Positions 1-7,918 of a stretch of DNA of 10,414 nucleotides are shown one piece after another. Below the pieces are notes generated by a model. The model worked only from the letters and a program-made list of their open reading frames with translations. It did not search any database and had not been told where the DNA came from. The translations under genes and the position numbers were made by a program. Every line of letters begins with the position of its first letter. Positions within the stretch are counted from its first letter, which is position 1. This stretch comes from Gammaproteobacteria bacterium (GTDB lineage: Bacteria > Pseudomonadota > Gammaproteobacteria > Chromatiales > Chromatiaceae), in NCBI GenBank assembly GCA_019136395.1, contig JAGVUH010000192.1, positions 1 to 10,414 of the forward strand, written 5' to 3'.

Positions 1-58
1 GCTTAGCTGGGGGAAGCGGAGCGGTGCCCGGTGGCAGGCGTAAATCTTCAAATCGCTA

Positions 59-88
59 TTGCTAGGGTAACATATTGTTTAATATAAT
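59..88 (+). promoter_or_regulatory. Candidate sigma70 promoter upstream of the jet operon
   Basis: A TTGCTA -35 element (59-64) and a perfect TATAAT -10 element (83-88) are separated by 18 bp inside an unusually AT-rich stretch (about 41-98) of an otherwise GC-rich window. Transcription would start near 95 and run rightward through a leader of about 310 nt into jetA. No better promoter is visible between 335 and 404. The long leader and the partial coding frame inside it leave open that the promoter originally served another gene. The boxes are directly seen; the link to the jet genes is inferred. Confidence 0.45.
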
Positions 89-97
89 TAAAATAGT

Positions 98-334
98 TTC
101 CGGCCGGGCACTAACCAGCAAAACTGCCTGAAGGAGCTGTACGAACGAGCGGCGCCCAAGGAGATCGAAGTCCTGCTCAACGCAACCAGGAGCGGCAATT
201 TGCTCAAGTGTGGCTCATACACGTTCTATTGCAATCGCGAGGAGTTGTTTTCGGCAGTGATCGAGGCCATGTATTTGATGCGCTGCCATCTCTTCTACGG
301 CGAGCTTTCTCCCACGCGTCAGGCCTCAGAGTGA
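98..334 (+). pseudogene. Unrecognised 3' coding fragment in the jet leader
   Basis: A plus-strand frame is open from about 92 to a TGA at 332-334. It has coding-like third-position G/C from about 98 but no ATG until 269, and stops crowd the AT-rich stretch just upstream. The readable peptide includes KELYERAAPKEIEVLL and ends in SPTRQASE; I do not recognise the family. The sharp switch from AT-rich to GC-rich sequence at about 98-100 suggests the 3' end of a gene cut off by a rearrangement. An alternative is a real 44-residue small protein starting at TTG 200, which has AGGAG (188-192) seven bases upstream. Either way it ends about 70 bp before jetA on the same strand, so it would share a transcript from the promoter at 59-88. 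Confidence 0.35.
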
Positions 335-404
335 TACGAACCTGCGTACCGGATCGTTCATCGCTTCATTAATTGCGTCTCGTCGGCTTCCGGATCAACC
401 TCCG

Positions 405-1892
405 ATGTCTCTTGACCACGCCACCCTCTCGACCCTGCGCGACCGCCATCCCGCTTGGCGGTTGCTGGCCTCGCCGCACGCGCCGCTGGTGGCGAGCTTC
501 CTGCACCGGGTGTATGTGGCGCCCAACGTGCGCGTGATGAGTGAGGCCGATCTGGCGGAGACGCTGGAGGACGAGCTGTTCGCCCTGCGCGAGCAGTTGG
601 GGCCGGAGGCATACCCGAAGGGCGCGCAGGACTACCTGAACGACTGGGCCGCGCCCGACAAGGGCTGGTTGCGCAAGTTCTACAAGCCAGGCACCGATGA
701 AGCCCAGTTCGACCTGACGCCGGCCACCGAGAAGGCCATCGCCTGGTTGCTGTCGCTGACCGAGCGGCCGTTCGTCGGCACCGAATCGCGACTGCTCACG
801 CTCTTCGCGCTGCTGGAGCAGATCAGCGCCGGCACCGAGGCCGATCCGATCAAGCGCGTGGCTGACCTTCGCCAGAAGCGCGACGAACTGGATGCCGAGA
901 TTGCCCGCGTGCTGGCCGGCGACGTGCCCCTGCTGGACGACACGGCGGTCAAGGATCGCTTCCAGCAGTTCCAGCAACTGGCGCGCGAGCTGCTGGCCGA
1001 CTTCCGCGAGGTGGAGCACAACTTCCGCCTGCTCGACCGGAAGGTGCGCGAAAAGATCGCATTGTGGGAAGGCGCGAAGGGTGCGCTGCTCGACGAGATC
1101 ATGGGCGAGCGCGACGCGATCGGGGACTCCGACCAGGGCCGCAGCTTCCGCGCCTTCTGGGACTTCCTCATGTCCAGCCGGCGGCAGGAGGAACTCTCCG
1201 AGCGGCTGGACCAGGTGCTGGCACTGCCCGCTGTGGCAGCGCTGAAGCCCGAACCGCGCACCCGCCGTGTGCATCACGACTGGCTGGAGGCGGGAGAACA
1301 CACGCAGCGTACGGTGGCTCAGTTGTCGCAGCAGCTGCGCCGCTTCCTCGACGACCGGGCGTTTCTGGAAAACCGCCGCATCCTGGACCTGCTGCACGGC
1401 ATCGAGAGCAAGGCGCTTGCGCTGCGCGGGGCGACGCCCGCTGGCACGGTGATGCACATCGACGCAATGGCGGCGGACATCGAACTGCCGCTGGAGCGGC
1501 CCTTGTTCATGCCGAGCGTGAAGCCGCTTCTCACCGATCTGACGCTCGTCGCCGGCGAGGACGACATCGACACCGCACGCTTGTTCGACCAGATCGTGGT
1601 GGACAAGGCGCGCCTGCGGTCGGCCGTCCAACGTGCACTGCGCCGACAGCCGCAGATCACGCTGCGCGAGTTGCTGGATGCCGAGCCTCTGCACCGGGGC
1701 CTGGCCGAACTGGTGGCCTACCTGGAGTTGGCCCACGCCGGGGACGGCAGCGACGCGCTGGACGCCTTGGGTGGCCTGCGCGCCCTGGTCGATGAAGCCG
1801 TGATCGAGCTGATCCGTTGGCAGGGCAGCAACGCAGCGGGTGAAGCCGTAACGCGCGAGGCGCGCTTGCCCCGCGTGATCTTCACGCGCTGA
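405..1892 (+). CDS. jetA: Wadjet subunit JetA, DUF3375 kleisin-like protein
   Basis: This 495-residue protein belongs to the DUF3375 family, the MukF-like kleisin of type I Wadjet. In the family it bridges the two SMC heads of JetC and carries the JetB subunits. Visible family features are the N-terminal HPAWRLL (residues 15-21), the stretch FDLTPATEKA (from 102) and the FVGTESRLL segment (from 123), followed by a long helical region of about 145-250 (FQQFQQLARELLADFREVEH). Length is normal for the family and the frame is intact. ATG 405 is the first ATG in the frame and matches where the homology-like sequence begins, although no strong ribosome binding site precedes it. It is the first gene of the operon, 28 bp before jetB. 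Family assignment is from remembered motifs, not a search. Confidence 0.93.
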   Translation: MSLDHATLSTLRDRHPAWRLLASPHAPLVASFLHRVYVAPNVRVMSEADLAETLEDELFALREQLGPEAYPKGAQDYLNDWAAPDKGWLRKFYKPGTDEAQFDLTPATEKAIAWLLSLTERPFVGTESRLLTLFALLEQISAGTEADPIKRVADLRQKRDELDAEIARVLAGDVPLLDDTAVKDRFQQFQQLARELLADFREVEHNFRLLDRKVREKIALWEGAKGALLDEIMGERDAIGDSDQGRSFRAFWDFLMSSRRQEELSERLDQVLALPAVAALKPEPRTRRVHHDWLEAGEHTQRTVAQLSQQLRRFLDDRAFLENRRILDLLHGIESKALALRGATPAGTVMHIDAMAADIELPLERPLFMPSVKPLLTDLTLVAGEDDIDTARLFDQIVVDKARLRSAVQRALRRQPQITLRELLDAEPLHRGLAELVAYLELAHAGDGSDALDALGGLRALVDEAVIELIRWQGSNAAGEAVTREARLPRVIFTR

Positions 1893-1920
1893 CGGCGCCA
1901 AGCTGCCAGGGGGAAATAAC

Positions 1921-2610
1921 ATGAACGAAGCGTTGCACGAAGACGATTCGGTGGAGACCCCGCTCAGCGCGCTGCCGGCGGTGCCCGAGTTGTCGCAGCT
2001 GATGGTGCACCTGCTCAAGGGTGTGCTCTACCGCGACGCTGATGAACGGTTGTGGTCCAGGCTGCTGCGACTGCAGGCGCGGGTGCGAGAACAGGCCGCC
2101 GTGCTGCTGCTCGATCTGGTGCTGGACGAGGCGGAAGGCCATGCCTTCCTAAAGAGCCGTCCGGACCCCGACGAGGCAGAGGGGGCCCCGCGCATGCCAA
2201 GGCTCGTCGCACGCCGGCCGCTGTCTTACACAGTGAGCCTGATGCTGGCGCTACTGCGCAAGCGCATGGCCGAGTTCGACGCCGGCGGCGGCGACACCCG
2301 GCTGGTGCTCTCGCGCGACGACATCGCCGAACTGATGCGGGTGTTCCTGCCCGATGGCACGAACGAGGCCCGGCTGAGCGACCAGGTAGACGCGACCATC
2401 ACCAAGGTGGTCGACCTGGGCTTTCTGCGCCGACTCAAGCCCGCCGCCGGCAGCGCCCAGGACCGGGGGAACTATGAGGTGCGGCGCATCCTGAAGGCCT
2501 TTGTCGACGCGCAGTGGCTGGCGGAGTTCGATGCGCGGCTGGAAGTCTACCGCACGGCGTTGTCGGGTGGCGCCGGTCAAGGTGCCGGTCAGGAGAAGGC
2601 CGATGCTTGA
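1921..2610 (+). CDS. jetB: Wadjet subunit JetB, DUF4194 KITE-like protein
   Basis: This 229-residue protein is of the DUF4194 family, the MukE-like KITE (tandem winged-helix) component that dimerises on the JetA kleisin. The conserved core is easy to see: [19 protein letters not shown] (from residue 98), then [20 protein letters not shown] with [10 protein letters not shown], then LGFLRRL and [20 protein letters not shown] (from residue 185). The first 60 or so residues are acidic and more variable. An AGGGGGA ribosome binding site (1908-1914) lies six bases before the ATG. The gene overlaps the start of jetC by 8 bp (ATGCTTGA), so jetC translation is probably coupled to it. The C-terminal tail after about residue 212 is rich in Gly, Ala and Gln and looks disordered. 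Confidence 0.93.
   Translation: MNEALHEDDSVETPLSALPAVPELSQLMVHLLKGVLYRDADERLWSRLLRLQARVREQAAVLLLDLVLDEAEGHAFLKSRPDPDEAEGAPRMPRLVARRPLSYTVSLMLALLRKRMAEFDAGGGDTRLVLSRDDIAELMRVFLPDGTNEARLSDQVDATITKVVDLGFLRRLKPAAGSAQDRGNYEVRRILKAFVDAQWLAEFDARLEVYRTALSGGAGQGAGQEKADA
2591..2595 (+). promoter_or_regulatory. jetC ribosome binding site
   Basis: AGGAG lies inside the last codons of jetB, seven bases before ATG 2603. It fixes the jetC start at 2603 rather than the in-frame TTG at 2501, whose 34-codon extension has a basic, low-quality composition and no homology-like sequence. Confidence 0.75.
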
Positions 2611-5600
2611 GGCGCCGACGCTCGGTCTGGACTTCGTGGCAGACGACAGCCGCGTCGGCTTTCGGCTGCAGCGGCTGGAAGTGCTCAACTGGGGCACCTT
2701 CGACAAGCGCGTGTGGCGCTACGAGCTCCACGGGCGCAACGGCCTGCTGACGGGAGACATCGGTTCGGGCAAGTCCACGCTGGTCGATGCGATTACGACC
2801 TTGCTCGTGCCGGCGCATCGCGTGGCCTACAACAAGGCGGCCGGGGCGGATTCCCGCGAGCGCTCGTTGCGTTCCTACGTGCTGGGCCACTACAAGAGCG
2901 AACGCAACGAGGGCACGGGCAGTGCCCGGCCTGTGGCGTTGCGCGATGCGGCGAGCTACTCGGTCATCCTTGGCGTCTTTCGCAACGAGGGCTACGATCA
3001 GGCCGTGACGCTGGGCCAGGTCTTCTGGCTGAAGGACCCCCAGGGCCAGCCCGCTCGCCTGTTCGTGGCCACCGAGCGGGCCCTCACCATTGCCGACGAC
3101 TTCAGCGGCTTCGGCAGTGACATCACCGCCCTGCGCAAGAAGCTCCGGGGCGCGGGCTGCGAGCTGTTCGACAGCTTCCCTCCCTATGGGGCCTGGTTCC
3201 GCCGGCGCTTCGGCATCGAGCATGAGCAGGCCCTCGAGCTCTTCCACCAGACCGTCTCGATGAAGTCGGTGGGCAACCTAACCGACTTTGTGCGCAGCCA
3301 CATGCTGGAGCCCTTCGACGTGGGCAGCCGCATCGAGGCGCTGATCCGCCACTTCGACGACCTGGACCGGGCGCATCAGGCGGTGCTCAAGGCGAAGCGG
3401 CAGGTGGACTTGCTGATACCTTTGGTCGAGGACGGCAAGCGTCACCTGGCGCTGGTGGCCGTGATCCAGGGCTGGCGGGATGCGCGCGATCAGCTTCGGC
3501 CGTACTTCGCCCGCCTCAAGGGCGAGCTGCTGGACCGCCGCCTCGGCTTGCTTGCGGAGGATGCGGCCCGGCTCGAGGCGCAGATCGAGCGCCTGGAAGC
3601 GCAGCGGGAGACCGAGCGCGTTGAGGTCGGCCGCCTGGAGCGAGCTCTGCGAGACAACGGCGGCAATCGCCTGGAAGAGCTGGCAGCGGAGATTCGCCGT
3701 CTGGAGCAGGAGAAGGTTCAACGGCAGAAGAAGTCTGACCGCTTCCAAGAGCTGCTGATCCGCATTGATGAGGCGGCGCCAGCCGATGAAGCATGCTTCC
3801 TCGCCCAGCAGCAGAGCATCAGCCAGCGTGCCGAAGGCTTGCGCGAGCGCATTGCCGACTTGGACAACCGCGAGCGTGAGGAGGACTTTCCGTTCCGCAA
3901 GGGACGTGAAGATCACACCGCCTTGTCCGCCGAGATCGACAGTCTCCAGCGGCGCAAGAGCAACATCGACGCTGCCCAGGTCCGCATCCGCGATGGGCTG
4001 TGTGCGGCCCTCTCGATCAGTGAGGACGAGCTGCCTTTCGCTGGCGAGCTCATCCAGGTGCGTGACGACGAGCGCGATTGGGAAGGCGCCGCCGAGCGGC
4101 TGCTGCGTGGCTTTGGCCTCGCGCTACTGGTCCCGGACGCGAACTACAAGGCCGTTGCGGACTGGGTGGACCGCCAGCATCTGGGCGCCAGGTTGGTGTA
4201 CTTCCACGTACGTCCGCGAAAGTCAGCTCAGGGCGCGGGGCTGCTTCCGCAGTCGCTGGTGCGCAAGCTCGTCATCAAGCCGGATTCGCCACACTACGAG
4301 TGGCTGGAACAGGAGCTTCGCCAGCGCTTCGACGTCGCCTGCTGCGACACCGGGGAGCAGTTCCGTCGCGAGGCGCGCGCCATCACGCGCTCCGGTCAGA
4401 TCAAGGACCCGAGCGGCCGCCACGAGAAGGATGACCGCAGCCGCATCGACGACCGTGGTCGCTACGTGCTTGGCTGGAGCAACGCCGACAAGCTGCGAGC
4501 GTTGCGCGATCAGCGGGAGCGCCTGGAGGAAAAGCTGGCCACCTTGGGGCAACGGATCGGCGAGATTCAGCAGGCGCGTAAGGAGCTACAAGGAAGGCTG
4601 GAGACGCTCGCACGGCTGGAGGAGTTCACGCGCTTCGTGGACATCGACTGGATGAACCTGGCCCGCCAGATTGCTGCGCTCACCGAGGAGCGTTCACGGC
4701 TGGCAGCTACATCGGACACGCTGCAGGAGCTCGGGCGTCAGCTCGAGGCGGTGCAAGATCAGCTGGCAAAGACAGAACGCAAGCGCGACGAGGCTCGGGA
4801 CCGACGTGCTGAGGTCGCGACCAAGCATGCGACGGCACAGGACCTGCGGAATCAGACGGTCCGGCTTTGGGACGAGGCGCCACTGACCGAGGTGCAGTGC
4901 GAGCGTTTGGACGGCTGGCGCACGCAGGCGCTGGGCGAGCATCAGCTGTCGGTCGAGTCCTGCGACAACCGCGAGCAGGAGGTGCGCAAATGGCTGCAGG
5001 AGCGCATCGATATGGAGGACAAGCGCCTGGCCCGTCTGACCGAGCGCATCGTCAATGCCATGCGCGGCTTCAAGGAGGAGTTCAAGGCCGAGACCGTCGA
5101 GATGGACGTGAGCCTGGCGGCGCTGCCGGAGTACGAGCGGATGCTCACCGGCTTGAAGAGCGACGATCTGCCGCGATTCGAAGCGCGCTTCAAGGAGCTG
5201 CTGAACGTCAACACGATCAACGAGATCGCCAACTTCAATGCCCAGCTCGCACGCGAGCGGGAGACGATCAAGGAGCGCGTCGACTTCATCAACCAGTCGC
5301 TCCAAGGCATCGACTACAACCCCGGCCGGTACATCAAGCTAGTCACGTTGCCCAGCCCGGATGCCGAGATCCGCGACTTCCAGCAGGATCTGCGGGCCTG
5401 CACCGAGGGCGCGATGACGGGCTCGGCAGACGAACAGTATTCGGAAGCCAAGTTCCTGCAGGTCAAGGCCATCATCGACCGCTTCCGGGGCCGTGAAGGA
5501 CTGTCGGACGCCGACCGGCGCTGGACCGCCAAGGTCACCGACGTGCGCAACTGGTTTCTGTTCTCGGCCAGCGAGCGCTGGCGCGCCGACGGTGCCGAGC

Positions 5601-6016
5601 ACGAGCACTACTCGGACTCGGGCGGCAAGTCAGGCGGTCAGAAGGAGAAGCTGGCCTACACCGTGCTGGCAGCGAGCCTGGCCTACCAGTTCGGTCTGGA
5701 ATGGGGCGCGGTGCGTTCGCGATCTTTCCGCTTCGTCGTCATCGACGAGGCCTTCGGGCGAGGGTCGGATGAGTCGGCGCACTACGGGCTCCGCCTGTTC
5801 CAGCAGCTCAACCTGCAGTTGTTGATCGTCACGCCGCTGCAGAAGATCCACATTATCGAGCCCTTCGTGGCCAGCGTGGGCTTCGTGCACAACGAGGGTG
5901 GGCGGGACTCGCGACTGCGCTGCCTGTCGATCGAGGAGTACCGGGTGCACAAGGCGGCAGGGTCGGCGGACGGGGCGGTCGAAGCCAGGGACGCCGGAGA
6001 TGGCGTGGCACCATGA
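2603..6016 (+). CDS. jetC: Wadjet subunit JetC, MukB-like SMC ATPase
   Basis: This 1137-residue SMC-type ATPase is the motor of the Wadjet complex. The family uses ATP to extrude DNA loops and so recognise small circular DNA. The N-terminal head has Walker [10 protein letters not shown] (residues 51-59, Lys57). Residues about 313-462 are charged, heptad-like coiled coil ([18 protein letters not shown]), about 490-625 form a globular hinge-like section, and a second coiled-coil arm follows from about 633. The C-terminal head has the ABC signature [11 protein letters not shown] (from 1006), Walker [12 protein letters not shown] (Asp1048, Glu1049) and a D-loop GSDES. All ATPase residues are present, so the protein should be active. 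The start at 2603 is set by AGGAG at 2591. The gene overlaps jetB by 8 bp and jetD by 4 bp (ATGA). The distinction from chromosomal MukB or MksB rests on the neighbouring DUF3375, DUF4194 and DUF2220 genes. Confidence 0.95.
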   Translation: MLEAPTLGLDFVADDSRVGFRLQRLEVLNWGTFDKRVWRYELHGRNGLLTGDIGSGKSTLVDAITTLLVPAHRVAYNKAAGADSRERSLRSYVLGHYKSERNEGTGSARPVALRDAASYSVILGVFRNEGYDQAVTLGQVFWLKDPQGQPARLFVATERALTIADDFSGFGSDITALRKKLRGAGCELFDSFPPYGAWFRRRFGIEHEQALELFHQTVSMKSVGNLTDFVRSHMLEPFDVGSRIEALIRHFDDLDRAHQAVLKAKRQVDLLIPLVEDGKRHLALVAVIQGWRDARDQLRPYFARLKGELLDRRLGLLAEDAARLEAQIERLEAQRETERVEVGRLERALRDNGGNRLEELAAEIRRLEQEKVQRQKKSDRFQELLIRIDEAAPADEACFLAQQQSISQRAEGLRERIADLDNREREEDFPFRKGREDHTALSAEIDSLQRRKSNIDAAQVRIRDGLCAALSISEDELPFAGELIQVRDDERDWEGAAERLLRGFGLALLVPDANYKAVADWVDRQHLGARLVYFHVRPRKSAQGAGLLPQSLVRKLVIKPDSPHYEWLEQELRQRFDVACCDTGEQFRREARAITRSGQIKDPSGRHEKDDRSRIDDRGRYVLGWSNADKLRALRDQRERLEEKLATLGQRIGEIQQARKELQGRLETLARLEEFTRFVDIDWMNLARQIAALTEERSRLAATSDTLQELGRQLEAVQDQLAKTERKRDEARDRRAEVATKHATAQDLRNQTVRLWDEAPLTEVQCERLDGWRTQALGEHQLSVESCDNREQEVRKWLQERIDMEDKRLARLTERIVNAMRGFKEEFKAETVEMDVSLAALPEYERMLTGLKSDDLPRFEARFKELLNVNTINEIANFNAQLARERETIKERVDFINQSLQGIDYNPGRYIKLVTLPSPDAEIRDFQQDLRACTEGAMTGSADEQYSEAKFLQVKAIIDRFRGREGLSDADRRWTAKVTDVRNWFLFSASERWRADGAEHEHYSDSGGKSGGQKEKLAYTVLAASLAYQFGLEWGAVRSRSFRFVVIDEAFGRGSDESAHYGLRLFQQLNLQLLIVTPLQKIHIIEPFVASVGFVHNEGGRDSRLRCLSIEEYRVHKAAGSADGAVEARDAGDGVAP

Positions 6017-7224
6017 GCTGGACCACGCCGGCAGATTTGCGCACCCAGGTCCAACGCTTGTGGGACCGGGGCGACTTGCAGCGGGCGGCTGTAACGGATG
6101 CCGTTACGTGGCCTCGGCGCCTGACCCTGAAGGCCCCCACTGCTGCGGACCTGTCCGATCGATTCGAAGCCGTGCGTGACTGGGTGCGCGCCGTTGCCGA
6201 TACCCCTCAGGTCCGAATCGAATGGCGCGAGTGGAATCACCGCGTCCAGGGCATGCAGCGGCTCCCCGCGGCCGTCTGGATCGATACCCTGAAGGACGCC
6301 TTGGCCTTCATCGGCAAGGGTCGTCAAGCGCAGCGGTTCGAGGCGGTGTGGCAGCAGACGGCGGCCGCGCAGCCAGCTTTGCTGTCGTGGCTGTCTCGGC
6401 GCCCGATCCAGGCGCTGGACCTGGCCGACCGCTGGGAGCGTCTGCTGGCCGTCGTCGCATGGCTGCAGGCCCATCCTCGACCGGCGGTGTACCTGCGCCA
6501 GGTCGACGTGCCCGGCGTGGACAGCAAGTTCATCGAGGCCCATCGAGGCGTGTTGGCCGAGTTGCTGGACCTAGCTCTGCCGCCAGAAGTCATCGAGACC
6601 GATGCAACCGGCGTCGCGCAGTTCACACGCCGATTCGGCTTCCTGGACAAGCCTGTCCGGATTCGGTTTCGCCTGCTCGACCCGGCCACGCTCAGCCTGC
6701 CGGGCTGCGAAGGCCTGCCCGACATCACCCTGGACGCGGCGAGCTTCGCGGCGCTGGCGCTACCGGTCGAGAAAGTCTTCATCACCGAGAACGAGACTAA
6801 CTTCCTCGCCTTCCCGCCAGTTGCGGACGCCATCGTCGTCTTCGGCACGGGCTACGGCTGGGAGGCGCTGTCGCGCGCTGAGTGGCTGCATCGATGCCAG
6901 CTGCACTACTGGGGCGACATCGACACCCACGGATTCGCCATCCTTGACCAGCTGCGTGGCTACTTTCCCGGCGCGGCGTCCTTCCTCATGGACCGGCAGA
7001 CGCTCCTTGCCCACCGCCTGCACTGGGGCGAGGAGCCCGACCCTGCACGCCACGACTTGTCGCGTCTCTCGGCCGAGGAGGCGGCGGTCTATGACGACCT
7101 CAGATTCGATCGCCACCAACCCCGGCTGCGCCTGGAGCAGGAGCGCGTGGGGTTTGGCTGGTTGTACGATCGACTGGCGTGTACCCCCTTGGGAGCCCTC
7201 GTGGCCCCGCCCCCTTGCTCGTAA
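6013..7224 (+). CDS. jetD: Wadjet nuclease subunit JetD (DUF3322 + DUF2220, Toprim-like)
   Basis: This 403-residue protein pairs an N-terminal DUF3322 domain (about residues 5-190) with a C-terminal DUF2220 domain (about 200-390), which is related to the Toprim fold of topoisomerase VI. In type I Wadjet it is the subunit that cleaves the plasmid. The expected acidic metal-binding residues are present: Glu259 and Glu261 in FITENETNF, and Asp302 and Asp304 in YWGDIDTHG. The conserved C-terminal [11 protein letters not shown] is also intact. The ATG overlaps the jetC stop (ATGA), so the two are translationally coupled; a GGAG 12 bases upstream (5997-6000) is farther than ideal. After Ala389 the protein carries a 14-residue tail rich in Pro and Ala that I do not associate with the family. 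It runs into the non-coding segment and may have been created by a junction there. Confidence 0.93.
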   Translation: MSWTTPADLRTQVQRLWDRGDLQRAAVTDAVTWPRRLTLKAPTAADLSDRFEAVRDWVRAVADTPQVRIEWREWNHRVQGMQRLPAAVWIDTLKDALAFIGKGRQAQRFEAVWQQTAAAQPALLSWLSRRPIQALDLADRWERLLAVVAWLQAHPRPAVYLRQVDVPGVDSKFIEAHRGVLAELLDLALPPEVIETDATGVAQFTRRFGFLDKPVRIRFRLLDPATLSLPGCEGLPDITLDAASFAALALPVEKVFITENETNFLAFPPVADAIVVFGTGYGWEALSRAEWLHRCQLHYWGDIDTHGFAILDQLRGYFPGAASFLMDRQTLLAHRLHWGEEPDPARHDLSRLSAEEAAVYDDLRFDRHQPRLRLEQERVGFGWLYDRLACTPLGALVAPPPCS

Positions 7225-7365
7225 GCTCGGGATGCCCTTTTTCTCTCGGTAAACTGCCCACTACCAAATACACACACTAACTAACTGAATTTATGAGCGG
7301 TATCTCCATTGCTCGTTAATTCTACATACCTCCCCAGCTACCTTTTAACACTGCTAACAATCGCT
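7225..7365. other. Gene-free AT-rich spacer after jetD
   Basis: Composition drops abruptly from the GC-rich jet genes to an A/T-rich stretch with short tandem-like sequence (ACTAACTAACTGAA) and no open frame of note. I see no convincing rho-independent terminator. A GGGATGCCC with a T-run just after the jetD stop has only a 3-bp stem. The change in composition marks the right edge of the jet operon and a probable sequence junction. Confidence 0.5.
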
Positions 7366-7640
7366 GCCGGCCATGGAGAGCGAAGCGAAGGCCGGTAGTC
7401 CCCGGTAGGCGTCGGCGCGGGCGTCTGGCCGGCGTGGCGGAGGGGCGAAGTCCCGCCGCCGCAGAGGCCAGATGCAAGCGCATCCGATCCGCCGTCAAGC
7501 CATGCGACGGAAGGCCATGGCAAAGTCTGACCGCCCCCTTGGCGGGCACGTCGTGACGGCGCCGTGGCCCCGAGCGGGGCGAACCGGGGCACAAAGGTTG
7601 TCGCCGAGCGCAAGGCGAAAGGGGGACTGGGACGTCCCGT
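7366..7640. other. Dense stem-loop region, possible structured RNA or mobile-element end
   Basis: About 275 bp of GC-rich sequence hold a run of inverted repeats. These are CCGGCC/GGCCGG (7367-7372 with 7390-7395), a long nested hairpin at 7421-7475, CCGTC/GACGG (7492-7496 with 7506-7510), CCGCC/GGCGG (7531-7535 with 7541-7545), CCCCG/CGGGG (7568-7572 with 7575-7579), TCGCC/GGCGA (7601-7605 with 7614-7618) and a perfect 10-bp palindrome GGGACGTCCC (7629-7638). Neither strand has a frame resembling a protein: the 156-residue frame at 7322-7792 on the minus strand is Arg/Pro-rich and has no recognisable domain. GC-rich DNA makes hairpins by chance, but this density and the two-level nested one exceed what the jet genes show by eye. 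I cannot name an RNA family. A non-coding end of an insertion sequence is the main alternative. Confidence 0.4.
7421..7475. repeat. Long nested inverted repeat (hairpin)
   Basis: The outer arm GCGTCTGGCC (7421-7430) pairs with GGCCAGATGC (7466-7475) over 10 bp with one G-U pair. The inner arm GGCGG (7436-7440) pairs with CCGCC (7456-7460), and a GGG/CCC pair closes a small CGAAG-containing loop. In all this gives about 18 base pairs in 55 bases. No T-run follows on either strand, so it does not look like a plain terminator. Confidence 0.6.
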
Positions 7641-7721
7641 TTCGCATCCTGAGCACGGTGACACTCCGAGCCAATCCACTCGTTCGTCACGTCAGGTTGC
7701 TGGACGGCCATCGGGTGATGG

Positions 7722-7795
7722 TGCGTAAAAGGGTTTGCGTAAAAACGGTCACTGGTGCGCAAAAATGGTAACAATTGGCGTCTTGTGCGCAAATA
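7722..7795 (+). repeat. Four spaced direct repeats TGCGYAAAW
   Basis: The copies are TGCGTAAAA (7722-7730), TGCGTAAAAA (7736-7745), TGCGCAAAAA (7756-7765) and TGCGCAAATA (7786-7795), with starts 14, 20 and 30 bases apart. They lie between the structured region and the toxin-antitoxin promoter. Short repeats at growing intervals near an element end are typical of transposase-binding sites, for example in the IS21 family. If so, the outer end could be near CTTGTCA (7800-7806), whose complement begins TGACAAG. No transposase gene and no partner end are visible in the window, so this reading is only a hypothesis. Repressor or iteron-like binding sites are other options. Confidence 0.5.
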
Positions 7796-7843
7796 TATTC
7801 TTGTCAGACTTCCAAACTAATAGCGTTAGGGTGAAGCCTGAAT

Positions 7844-7878
7844 GGGTAGTGGTATGTCATAATGACGTACAAATACCC
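7844..7878. promoter_or_regulatory. Interrupted palindrome, probable toxin-antitoxin operator
   Basis: A palindrome centred on 7861 pairs 14 of 17 positions. The inner arms are GTCAT/ATGAC (7856-7860 with 7862-7866), then GTA/TAC (7852-7854 with 7868-7870), then the outer GGGTA/TACCC (7844-7848 with 7874-7878). A CATAAT that could serve as a -10 element (7858-7863) sits at its centre, although no good -35 is visible. It lies 40 bp before the antitoxin start. DUF1778 antitoxins have a ribbon-helix-helix DNA-binding domain and repress their own operon together with the toxin, so this is where an operator is expected. Binding is inferred. Confidence 0.6.
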
Positions 7879-7918
7879 CTACCGATCATCTCACCAAGAC
7901 CGCGAAGAGACACCTTCA

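Noticed and set aside
369..2018. Minus-strand open frame of 549 residues opposite jetA
   Set aside because: It is antisense to a clear DUF3375 gene. Its His/Gln/Leu/Arg-rich composition is what GC-rich third positions give on the opposite strand, and it has no recognisable domain.
2435..3247. Minus-strand open frame of 270 residues opposite the jetB end and jetC start
   Set aside because: It lies opposite the well-supported Walker A region of JetC and shows only shadow composition.
3765..4655. Plus-strand alternative frame of 296 residues inside jetC
   Set aside because: The Ser/Arg-rich sequence is a frame shadow of jetC, whose own frame is uninterrupted here.
7226..7246. Possible rho-independent terminator after jetD (GGGATGCCC followed by T-run)
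   Set aside because: The stem is only 3 bp with a 3-base loop, too weak to call.
7366..7640. Retron or group II intron RNA
   Set aside because: No reverse transcriptase is present in the window and I could not find a domain V-like catalytic hairpin of group II introns.
7322..7792. Minus-strand open frame of 156 residues in the gene-free segment
   Set aside because: It is Arg/Pro/His-rich with no domain and runs across the hairpins and direct repeats. It does not resemble a transposase.
7722..7795. CRISPR array or plasmid iterons
   Set aside because: The repeat unit is about 9-10 bp, spacing is irregular (14, 20, 30) and there are only four copies. No cas or rep gene is present.
7862..7918. 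Upstream ATG 7862 as the antitoxin start
   Set aside because: The 19 added residues are unlike the family and the codon sits within the palindromic operator; ATG 7919 has a better placed purine-rich site.
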